This document shows positions 1-5,474 of a stretch of 8,260 bases of DNA, in pieces (positions within the stretch are counted from its first letter, which is position 1; each line of letters opens with the position of its first letter). The DNA is taken from NCBI GenBank assembly GCA_937896185.1, contig CALBMG010000054.1, positions 1 through 8,260 of the forward strand, given 5' to 3'. Source of the stretch: an uncultured Microbacteriaceae bacterium. Its GTDB lineage: Bacteria > Actinomycetota > Actinomycetes > Actinomycetales > Microbacteriaceae. The position numbers and the translations under genes were made by a program. Below the pieces are notes generated by a model. That model was not told where the DNA came from. It ran no database searches and was given only the letters and a program-made list of their open reading frames with translations.

Positions 1-2
1 GT

Positions 3-473
3 AAGCCGCGCGGCTTCACGCTGATCGAGTTGCTCGTCGTGGTGGCGTTGATCGCCATCACCAGCGCAACGATTTCGCTGGCCTTGCGCGACCCTGCTGC
101 GGTTGCCACCCTGTTGCCGCCGAAACCGAAGCCCTCGGAACAGGGTGTTGTTATCGACATTTCCCGCAAACGCGTGGTTCTCAACAACGAACAGGCTCCA
201 TTAACGTTCAAAGAGTTCGAGCTGCTGCAATACCTGGTGTTGCGTGAAGGCCAAACCGTTGATCGCGACGACATTGTGCACGACCTGTGGAACGAAGGCG
301 ACGCCGACCAACCCAACTCGCGCACGATCGACGTCCATGTGCGTCGACTGCGTGCGAAACTGGAACCCTTCGAGGACATCATCCGGACAGTTCGAGGCGT
401 GGGATACCGCTTTGACCGTCACGCCGATGTCACCATCAACTTCGGACACGGGCGCGGTATCGACGCCTTCTAG
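3..473 (+). CDS. Winged-helix (OmpR/PhoB C-terminal type) DNA-binding protein, 5' partial, with a prepilin-like N-terminus
   Basis: The frame is open from the left edge to TAG at 471-473, giving 156 residues with no start codon in the window. Residues about 48-140 form an OmpR/PhoB-type winged helix: 'LTFKEFELLQYLV' (first helices), 'DDIVHDLW', recognition helix 'RTIDVHVRRLRAKL' (107-120) and wing 'VRGVGYRF' (130-137). There is no receiver domain, so this is not an ordinary response regulator. It may regulate the photolyase 11 nt downstream, but that is inference. The first 30 residues do not fit: 'RGFTLIELLVVVALIAI' is a prepilin-peptidase site (G4|F5, Glu at +5) plus hydrophobic helix, as in type II secretion pseudopilins. 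From memory, actinobacterial members of this regulator family have a cytoplasmic N-terminal region ending near an 'ALxDPAAVA' stretch, which is also found here at 27-35. The N-terminus is therefore suspect. The winged helix itself is certain. Confidence 0.8.
   Translation, partial: KPRGFTLIELLVVVALIAITSATISLALRDPAAVATLLPPKPKPSEQGVVIDISRKRVVLNNEQAPLTFKEFELLQYLVLREGQTVDRDDIVHDLWNEGDADQPNSRTIDVHVRRLRAKLEPFEDIIRTVRGVGYRFDRHADVTINFGHGRGIDAF
15..86 (+). other. Prepilin/pseudopilin signal and N-terminal helix (class III type)
   Basis: The translation reads Arg-Gly then Phe-Thr-Leu-Ile-Glu followed by about 18 hydrophobic residues. This matches the consensus cleaved and N-methylated by prepilin peptidase (GspO/PilD). 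The continuation 'SLALRDPAA' resembles GspH-type minor pseudopilins of beta-proteobacteria, as far as I recall. Such a segment would place what follows outside the cytoplasm, which is incompatible with a transcription factor. It is either a real and odd fusion or a foreign piece joined within the shared 'ALRDPAA' stretch. Confidence 0.75.
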
Positions 474-479
474 GAAAGG
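472..479 (+). promoter_or_regulatory. Ribosome binding site of the photolyase gene
   Basis: AGGAAAGG overlaps the stop codon of the upstream winged-helix gene and lies 5 nt before the GTG at 485. It fixes the photolyase start and supports translation from a shared transcript. Confidence 0.8.
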
Positions 480-484
480 CTCAC

Positions 485-1855
485 GTGAATTCCCCCAGCA
501 TTGTGTGGCTACGCGACGACCTGCGCGTGTCCGATAATCCCGCCCTGACCGCTGCCGTGAACCGTGGCGAGCCGGTTGTCCTCGTGTATGTATTGGATGA
601 CGAGTCTGCCGAGATTCGCCCTTTGGGTGCCGCATCCCGCTGGTGGCTGCATCACAGCCTGACCGCCTTGTCCGCCGAAATCGGCTCGTTGGGCGGCGAA
701 CTGACCCTCCGCCAAGGGCCCGCACGCGACGTCATCACCGAACTGGTCCGCCAGACCGGCGCGGGAGCCGTGTACTGGAATCGTCGATACGGTGCGTCAC
801 GGGATATCGATGTTGAACTCAAGGCATCTCTGGCAGCAACTGGTCTCGAGGTCCACAGTTTCACCGCGAACCTGTTGCACGACCCGTGGGCTCACCTGAC
901 CCAATCGGGTAGCCCGTTCAAGGTTTTCACACCGTTCTGGAAATCGTTCCTCGCGACGCACAGCCCCCGCGAGCCTCTGCCCGCACCCGCGTCGATCACA
1001 CCGGCAAATGACGTGGCGTCTGACGCCCTGGCGGCATGGCAGTTGACGCCGACCCGCGACTGGGCCGATCGTTTCCCCGAATGGTGGACACCGGGCGAGG
1101 CCGGAGCCCACGCGCGACTGGACGACTTCCTGACCAATGGAATCACCCAGTACGACCGTCGAGACGAGCCGGGTGTCGACAGCACCAGCCGACTGAGCCC
1201 CCACCTGCGCTTCGGCGAAATCAGCCCGTACCAGGTGTGGCATGAAACCTGGTTGCGGTCGCCCGCGGGCAACGATAAAAATCGTGACCGATTCCTCAGC
1301 GAGGTCGGTTGGCGAGAATTCTCGTACCACCAACTGTTCAACAACACCGATATCAGCACCCGCAACCTGCGGCCAGAATTCGATGCGTTCCCCTGGAAAC
1401 CACTGTCCTCCGCCCGGCTGCGCGCGTGGAAAAAGGGACTGACCGGGGTTTCGCTGGTTGACGCCGGTATGCGCGAATTGTGGATCAGTGGAACCATGCA
1501 CAACCGGGTTCGCATGGTGTGCGCCTCGTTCCTCATCAAGAACCTGGGAATCGACTGGCGTATCGGCGAACAGTGGTTTTGGGACACCCTGGTCGACGCG
1601 GACGAAGCCAGCAACCCGGCCAGTTGGCAGTGGGTGGCGGGAAGCGGATATGACGCCGCTCCCTATTTCCGCGTCTTCAACCCCGAACTGCAGGCCGAAA
1701 AATTTGATGGTCAGCGAGTGTACCGAAACCGGTGGATTCCCGAACTGGGTTCCAGCGCGTACCCCGAACCGATCATCAACCTTGCACAGTCACGCACCGA
1801 CGCATTGAACGCGTACACGGCTATGCGTGAATCGGGCGAGCCCCCACGTCCTTAA
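485..1855 (+). CDS. phr: Deoxyribodipyrimidine photo-lyase (class I CPD photolyase)
   Basis: This is a 456-residue protein, full length for the family. It repairs cyclobutane pyrimidine dimers with blue light, using reduced FAD and an antenna chromophore. The N-terminal Rossmann-like antenna domain starts at 'SIVWLRDDLRVSDNPAL' (4-21). The FAD domain carries 'DSTSRLSPHLRFGEIS' (232-247), 'GWREFSYH' (275-282), 'MHNRVRM' (338-344), 'DADEASNPASWQW' (371-383) and 'DAAPYFRVFNP' (390-400). Lining up by spacing with E. coli PhrB, the electron-transfer Trp triad (W306/W359/W382) corresponds to W304, W358 and W381, so light activation should be intact. The GTG start at 485 has a good SD 5 nt upstream; no earlier start is needed. 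Its last 35 bp overlap the 3' end of the convergent kinase gene. A cryptochrome-like role cannot be excluded, but the motif set is that of a repair enzyme. It is probably co-transcribed with the winged-helix gene. Confidence 0.95.
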   Translation: MNSPSIVWLRDDLRVSDNPALTAAVNRGEPVVLVYVLDDESAEIRPLGAASRWWLHHSLTALSAEIGSLGGELTLRQGPARDVITELVRQTGAGAVYWNRRYGASRDIDVELKASLAATGLEVHSFTANLLHDPWAHLTQSGSPFKVFTPFWKSFLATHSPREPLPAPASITPANDVASDALAAWQLTPTRDWADRFPEWWTPGEAGAHARLDDFLTNGITQYDRRDEPGVDSTSRLSPHLRFGEISPYQVWHETWLRSPAGNDKNRDRFLSEVGWREFSYHQLFNNTDISTRNLRPEFDAFPWKPLSSARLRAWKKGLTGVSLVDAGMRELWISGTMHNRVRMVCASFLIKNLGIDWRIGEQWFWDTLVDADEASNPASWQWVAGSGYDAAPYFRVFNPELQAEKFDGQRVYRNRWIPELGSSAYPEPIINLAQSRTDALNAYTAMRESGEPPRP

Positions 1856-2708
1856 GCCCCGATGCGGCAAGCCGGGCGCCCTGGTGTGCGGCCTCCACAG
1901 GATCGAGGCCCTTGGCCAGTCCCGCGAGAAGTCCCGCATTAAAAGTGTCGCCTGCGCCGGTGGGGTCCACGACCTCGACTCGGTCGGTGGCGAAACGCAC
2001 AGCGGGCTTGCCACGTTCGGCGACAATGACACCGTTGCCGCCGAGGGTGGTCACCACCAGCGGGAACAATTCCGTCAGCTTTTCACTGGCAGCGACGGGT
2101 TCCATCAAGCCTGACAAAACCGTCACCTCGTCTTCGTTGGGCCGCAGAATATCAGCGCCCGCGATCAGTGACAGGAAAAGCTCGACACCGAAATCGTCGA
2201 TAAAGCCCGCAGAGGCGGGGTCCACCGACACCCGCACACCGGCGTCATGCGCCCGAGCAATCAGGCGAGTGATCGCCTGCCGGTCCGGCGCATCGAGCAC
2301 AGTGTGGCCGGTGAGGTGCAGGAAGCCCGCGTCGGCCAACAAGGCATCAGGGACCTCGTCAAGGTCGAGCACGATGTTCGCGCCACGGTCGGTCAGCATG
2401 GTGCGGGCTTCGCCCTCGACGAGAATCACGATGGTGCCCGTCGGGTGAATCTCATCGGGGTTGAGGAAGGTGCGCACACCGAACTGTGCCAGTTCGTGTG
2501 AATGCCGGGCCAAATCGGCCTGGCCAACACAGCCATAAAAATCCACGTCCGCGCCCGCGAAACCCAGCCATGCGGCCGTGTTAGCCGACGAACCCCCCGC
2601 CCGTTGAGAAATCGAGGCGGGCGTATCGGTGTCGTGCCGGATAGCTCGGCCGGGAATCACGATGATGTCATCAATGACGTCACCGATGACGAGGATGCGT
2701 TCGCTCAT
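1821..2708 (-). CDS. psuK: PfkB-family carbohydrate kinase, probable pseudouridine kinase
   Basis: This is a 295-residue ribokinase-fold kinase. The N-terminal strand 'ILVIGDVIDDI' (5-15) is followed by a substrate-binding 'RAGGSSANTA' (36-45). PfkB signature 2, 'DPTGAGDTFNAG' (248-259), carries the anion hole and catalytic base D254. 'NEDEV' (191-195) is also typical. PfkB kinases vary in substrate. Pseudouridine is inferred because the gene directly follows psuG, a pairing found in many bacteria; the product, pseudouridine 5'-phosphate, is the PsuG substrate. The ATG at 2708 overlaps the psuG stop as ATGA, suggesting translational coupling. An in-frame ATG at 2726 would add six residues (MEHSDA) but falls before the conserved strand, so 2708 is preferred. 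A weak SD (GGAG) lies 12 nt upstream, inside psuG. The 3' end overlaps the photolyase gene by 35 bp with no terminator visible between them. Fructose- or ribose-type specificity remains possible. Confidence 0.85.
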   Translation of the reverse strand: MSERILVIGDVIDDIIVIPGRAIRHDTDTPASISQRAGGSSANTAAWLGFAGADVDFYGCVGQADLARHSHELAQFGVRTFLNPDEIHPTGTIVILVEGEARTMLTDRGANIVLDLDEVPDALLADAGFLHLTGHTVLDAPDRQAITRLIARAHDAGVRVSVDPASAGFIDDFGVELFLSLIAGADILRPNEDEVTVLSGLMEPVAASEKLTELFPLVVTTLGGNGVIVAERGKPAVRFATDRVEVVDPTGAGDTFNAGLLAGLAKGLDPVEAAHQGARLAASGLKDVGARPIHA

Positions 2709-3616
2709 CGCGTCAGAGTGCTCCACGCTGTCGCGATCTGTCCGGCGACGCGGATGTTGTTACGAGCCAAGTCGAGGTTGACCTCGAGCGAACGACCTCC
2801 CGACGCCTCGACGATGTAACCCAACAGGAACGGGGTAACGGCCTTACCGCGAACGCCCTGAGCTTCAGCGGCAGCAAAGGCCTGCACCAGCACGCGGTCG
2901 TGTTCGGCGGGGTCCCACTGCAGTTCAACGGGAATCGGGTTGGCAACCACGATTCCTCCGCCGTTGGAAGTGTCGTCGTGTGCGCGCATGATGGCGGCAA
3001 TTTCGGTGGGGTTCTCGGCTGCCCAGTCGAGCGTGTAACCCGAGTCATTCAGCCAGAATGCGGGGAACTTGGTGGTGCCGTTACCGATTACGGGGACCGA
3101 GAGGGTTTCCAAGCGTTCCAGGGTGGCGGGGATGTCGAGCACCGACTTGACGCCGGCGGCGACGACGGTGATGTTGGTGACTGCGAGAGTTGACAGGTCA
3201 GCGGACTCGTCGAAAGTCTCGTTGGCACCGCGGTGGACACCACCCAGTCCACCCGTCGCGAACACGCGGATACCCGCGCGTGCGGCGATGTGCGCGGTGG
3301 CGGCGACAGTTGTGGCACCGCTCTGACCCTTGGCCATGAGGATGGGCAAATCGCGGACCGACGCCTTGGCGATGTCCTGATTGGCGATGATGTCGAGCCC
3401 TTCGGCGTCAAGACCCACCGTGGGAACGCCGTCAATAACAGCGATGGTGGCCGGGGTGACACCAGCGTCGCGCAGGATGTTTTCGAACTCCAGTGCCGCC
3501 TCGCTGTTGCGGGGGCGCGGAAGTCCGTGCGAGATGATGGTCGATTCGAGAGCTACAACCGGGCGGCCTTCGGCGAGAGCGAGGGCGACTTCGGGAGCGA
3601 TATTCAGTGTGGTCAC
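2705..3616 (-). CDS. psuG: Pseudouridine-5'-phosphate glycosidase
   Basis: This 303-residue protein reversibly cleaves the C-C glycosidic bond of pseudouridine 5'-phosphate to uracil and ribose 5-phosphate, in the cytoplasm. It matches E. coli PsuG along its length: 'VALESTIISHGLPRPRN' (21-37), 'KASVRDLPIL' (84-93), 'GATTVAAT' (100-107), 'FATGGLGGVHRGANETF' (119-135), 'AGVKSVLD' (154-161), 'NGGGIVVANPIP' (218-229) and 'GKAVTPFLL' (257-265). By spacing, Schiff-base K166, Mn-ligand D149 and catalytic E31 of the E. coli enzyme correspond to K157, D140 and E24, so it should be active. The frame is open far upstream, but conservation begins only just after the GTG at 3616, and that upstream stretch crosses a terminator and runs antisense to the permease gene. 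No SD precedes the GTG, while a TATCGT -10-like hexamer ends 6 nt before it, suggesting a leaderless mRNA. The gene overlaps the downstream kinase by 4 nt (ATGA). Confidence 0.95.
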   Translation of the reverse strand: MTTLNIAPEVALALAEGRPVVALESTIISHGLPRPRNSEAALEFENILRDAGVTPATIAVIDGVPTVGLDAEGLDIIANQDIAKASVRDLPILMAKGQSGATTVAATAHIAARAGIRVFATGGLGGVHRGANETFDESADLSTLAVTNITVVAAGVKSVLDIPATLERLETLSVPVIGNGTTKFPAFWLNDSGYTLDWAAENPTEIAAIMRAHDDTSNGGGIVVANPIPVELQWDPAEHDRVLVQAFAAAEAQGVRGKAVTPFLLGYIVEASGGRSLEVNLDLARNNIRVAGQIATAWSTLTR

Positions 3617-3622
3617 GATTCG

Positions 3623-3628
3623 ACGATA
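3623..3628 (-). promoter_or_regulatory. Candidate -10 element of a leaderless psuG-psuK transcript
   Basis: On the minus strand TATCGT (TANNNT consensus) lies exactly 6 nt before the GTG start, so transcription would begin at or next to the start codon. No SD is present in the 20 nt before the GTG. A possible -35 (TTGCCG) sits 20 bp upstream, longer than optimal, so the -35 assignment is weak. Confidence 0.4.
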
Positions 3629-3671
3629 CAGAATGTTCCACCGATGCGCGGCAACGTCGTGTGCTCGTTCG

Positions 3672-3706
3672 TGGAAAACAGAACGGGGCCCGGTTTCCCG
3701 GACCCC
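3672..3706 (-). terminator. Rho-independent terminator of the ethanolamine permease gene
   Basis: Read on the minus strand, GGGGTCCGG, loop GAAA and CCGGGCCCC form a 9-bp stem (one U-G wobble) closed by a GNRA-type tetraloop at 3685-3706. A T-rich run, GTTCTGTTTTCC, follows at 3673-3684. It lies 17 nt after the permease stop codon and separates that gene from the psuG-psuK operon, which must therefore have its own promoter. Confidence 0.9.
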
Positions 3707-3723
3707 GCCCTGATCTAGAGGGA

Positions 3724-5217
3724 TTACTCCTGGTGGAGTCCGCCGTTGACGGCGTACTCTTCCTCGGGCGACAGCACCAGCATGTGGCGGCCGCGCAGCG
3801 CAAACACCAGCAACAGCACCGCATAGACGACGATGATTGCGTAGATTGCGGGCAGGAAGGTGGGGTTCAGCAGGAAGCCCACGAATGCGAGCGCCGAGAT
3901 GATCAGCGCAGCCCATGCACCGGGTACGCCCCAGGGCGATACATAGGGGCGGTTCGCGTTGGGGAACTTCTTGCGGAGCAGGAGGAACGAGACGGCCTGC
4001 ATCAGGTAGGCGAGCATTGCGCCCCACACGGCGATGTTGAGGACGATTGCTCCGGCGACACTGCCTAGTTCAGTGGTTGCGGTCAGGTAGTCGAGCAGCA
4101 CGAGTGCGACGAATCCGATTGCGCCACCGACGATCAGTGCGACGTACGGAGTCTTGTTCTTGCCCGTCAGCGACAGCGCCTTGGGGTAGTAGCCGGCACG
4201 CGACAGCGAGTACATGTTGCGGCCGTAGGCGAACATGATTCCCTGCAGCGAGGCGAGCAGACCGATCAGGGCGAAGATGCCGAGCACGGCAGCCCAGGTG
4301 TCACCGACCATTGCACGGAATCCGTCGAGCAGGGGCTCGCCCGATCCGCTGGTGGCCGACGAGCCGAGGATACCGGTGTTGAGGAACAGCACGAGCAGAC
4401 CGAAGACGATCAGGGTGCCGCGAGCCCACAGACCGGCGCGGGGGATGTCCTTGACGGGGTCGTGTGCTTCTTCGGCGGCCAGGGGGAGTTCCTCGATGCC
4501 GAGGAAGAACCATACGGCGAAGGGCAGCGCGAAGAGGATACCCATGGGGCCGAACGGCAGGAACTCGGTTGCGCCCGCGATGCTTGCATCGGGTGCGATG
4601 TCGAACAGCGAGTTCCACGAGAACAGACCCGAGGTCGCGGCCATGATCGAGAAGATGGCGAGGATGACGAGCGACAGGATGGCGACGATCACAGCGAAGC
4701 GGAAGGATACGTGCGATCCGGCGCTGTTCAGTGCAATGAACGCGACATAGAGGATGACGTACCAGATCCACATCTGACCGGTCAGGTCCAGACCCAGAAG
4801 CTCGGCGGTGATGCCGTTGGCATACATGGCCGAGAAGTAGACGATCACTGCGGTCGTGGCGACGTACTCGATTGTTTCCGCCAAACCGGTGATGTATCCA
4901 CCCCACGGGCCCATTGCCGATCGGGCAAATGAATAGGCTCCACCCGAGTGGGGCATTGCGGCAGCCATTTCTCCGATCGAGAAGATGAGGCCGTAGTACA
5001 TGACGATGAGCACGCCGAATGCGATGAGCATTCCGCCGAAACCGCCGGACGCGAGTCCGAAGTTCCATCCCGAGAAGTCGCCCGAGATAACTGCTGCTAC
5101 TGCCAGACCCCAGAGGCCGACGACTCCGGCGGCACGCTGTAGCTGACGTTTTTCAAAATATCCACTGTCTGGGGTTGTGTAGGTCACACCCGAGACCTTC
5201 ATGGTTTCCTTGGACAT
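3724..5217 (-). CDS. eat: Ethanolamine permease-type APC superfamily transporter
   Basis: This is a 497-residue inner-membrane protein with about 12 predicted membrane segments, roughly 33-48, 60-80, 105-133, 150-165, 172-196, 222-242, 266-284, 308-330, 357-377, 387-413, 433-450 and 455-474. The N-terminal half carries wording I recognise from ethanolamine permeases: 'YFEKRQLQRAAGVVGLWGL' (20-38), 'SGDFSGWNFGLASGG' (45-59), 'AAAMPHSGGAYSFARSAMGP' (85-104) and 'GLAETIEYV' (111-119). 'FFLGIEELPLAAEE' (237-250) is the conserved APC segment. It would import ethanolamine, or a related amine or amino acid, by cation symport. The ATG at 5217 is chosen because AAGGAAG lies 6 nt upstream; an upstream ATG at 5268 adds 17 polar, unconserved residues. 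A divergent GlnA4-like synthetase lies 257 bp away, which supports uptake of an amine that is then gamma-glutamylated. Substrate is inferred by family resemblance and context, not proven. Confidence 0.88.
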   Translation of the reverse strand: MSKETMKVSGVTYTTPDSGYFEKRQLQRAAGVVGLWGLAVAAVISGDFSGWNFGLASGGFGGMLIAFGVLIVMYYGLIFSIGEMAAAMPHSGGAYSFARSAMGPWGGYITGLAETIEYVATTAVIVYFSAMYANGITAELLGLDLTGQMWIWYVILYVAFIALNSAGSHVSFRFAVIVAILSLVILAIFSIMAATSGLFSWNSLFDIAPDASIAGATEFLPFGPMGILFALPFAVWFFLGIEELPLAAEEAHDPVKDIPRAGLWARGTLIVFGLLVLFLNTGILGSSATSGSGEPLLDGFRAMVGDTWAAVLGIFALIGLLASLQGIMFAYGRNMYSLSRAGYYPKALSLTGKNKTPYVALIVGGAIGFVALVLLDYLTATTELGSVAGAIVLNIAVWGAMLAYLMQAVSFLLLRKKFPNANRPYVSPWGVPGAWAALIISALAFVGFLLNPTFLPAIYAIIVVYAVLLLVFALRGRHMLVLSPEEEYAVNGGLHQE

Positions 5218-5225
5218 CCTGTTCT

Positions 5226-5232
5226 TCCTTTT
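5226..5232 (-). promoter_or_regulatory. Ribosome binding site deciding the permease start
   Basis: AAGGAAG on the minus strand lies about 8 nt before the ATG at 5217. No comparable site precedes the alternative ATG at 5268. Confidence 0.7.
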
Positions 5233-5410
5233 AGTTGGGTCGGAACGATGACGTGTGCCGCCATTCACGACTGTGTGAACTGGTTGATTGTTCTGACTGT
5301 AGCCCTTTATTGGTCATTTGTAACTACCTTTAGATGAAATTTTTGTTACACGTTTTTTCACGTGCCGGAAACCTTTGCCTGTTTTCATAGGTAAATAGTT
5401 GGGTGTGTTG

Positions 5411-5439
5411 TAGACACATTTCCCACGGTGTGGTCTAAT
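5411..5439 (+). promoter_or_regulatory. Sigma70-type promoter of the glutamine synthetase-like gene
   Basis: The -35 TAGACA (5411-5416, five of six to TTGACA) and -10 TCTAAT (5434-5439, four of six to TATAAT) are separated by exactly 17 bp. Transcription would start near 5446, giving a leader of about 30 nt before the ATG at 5475. Confidence 0.7.
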
Positions 5440-5455
5440 GGTTGGAAATCCAACC
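5440..5455. promoter_or_regulatory. Palindromic operator candidate GGTTGGA-AA-TCCAACC
   Basis: This is a perfect 7-bp inverted repeat with a 2-bp centre, starting immediately after the -10 hexamer and covering the expected transcription start. The geometry fits a repressor dimer blocking initiation. A 2-nt loop makes an RNA hairpin with all seven pairs unlikely. The cognate regulator is not in the window, and the motif does not match the actinobacterial GlnR box as I know it (gTnAc-n6-GaAAc). Confidence 0.6.
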
Positions 5456-5461
5456 TCAAAG

Positions 5462-5468
5462 AAGAGGA
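5462..5468 (+). promoter_or_regulatory. Ribosome binding site of the synthetase-like gene
   Basis: AAGAGGA lies 6 nt before the ATG at 5475. It is too close to the alternative ATG at 5469, so MSQNTGY is taken as the true N-terminus. Confidence 0.7.
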
Positions 5469-5474
5469 ATGACA

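Larger units (their letters stand above)
5218..5474. promoter_or_regulatory. Divergent intergenic control region between permease and synthetase genes
   Basis: These 257 bp hold no gene and are clearly AT-richer than their flanks. The rightward promoter and an operator-like inverted repeat are listed separately. For the leftward gene no strong promoter stands out: TACAGT (minus strand, 5296-5301) is a possible -10, with a poor -35 near 5319. TGTAAC (5319-5324) and GTTACA (5345-5350) form a 6-bp inverted repeat 20 bp apart, which could be paired half-sites. The leftward leader, if transcribed from there, would be about 70 nt. Confidence 0.6.

Noticed and set aside
201..725. Antisense open frame under the winged-helix and photolyase genes
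   Set aside because: It is a shadow of high-GC codon structure with Arg-rich, low-complexity translation and no motif. The same applies to the other antisense and off-frame reading frames, for example 797-1501, 3233-3718, 4301-5068 and 5478-6167.
3617..4027. Long upstream extension of the psuG reading frame
   Set aside because: It crosses the permease terminator and lies in another frame of the permease coding region on the same strand. Its Arg/Pro-rich residues match nothing, and the PsuG match begins just after 3616.
5218..5268. Upstream ATG (5268) as the permease start
   Set aside because: It adds 17 polar residues without an SD, whereas AAGGAAG is well placed for the ATG at 5217.
5359..5364. 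CACGTG palindrome in the divergent intergenic region
   Set aside because: A 6-bp palindrome is expected often by chance, it has no defined bacterial regulator here, and it has no special position relative to the promoters.
5311..5400. GlnR-type nitrogen-control box in the divergent region
   Set aside because: GTTAC and GTAAC half-sites occur, but neither is followed at 6 nt by a GAAAC-like half.
5442..5474. TTG at 5442 or ATG at 5469 as the synthetase start
   Set aside because: The TTG lies inside the palindrome at or before the likely transcription start and has no SD. The ATG at 5469 is only 0-1 nt from the SD.
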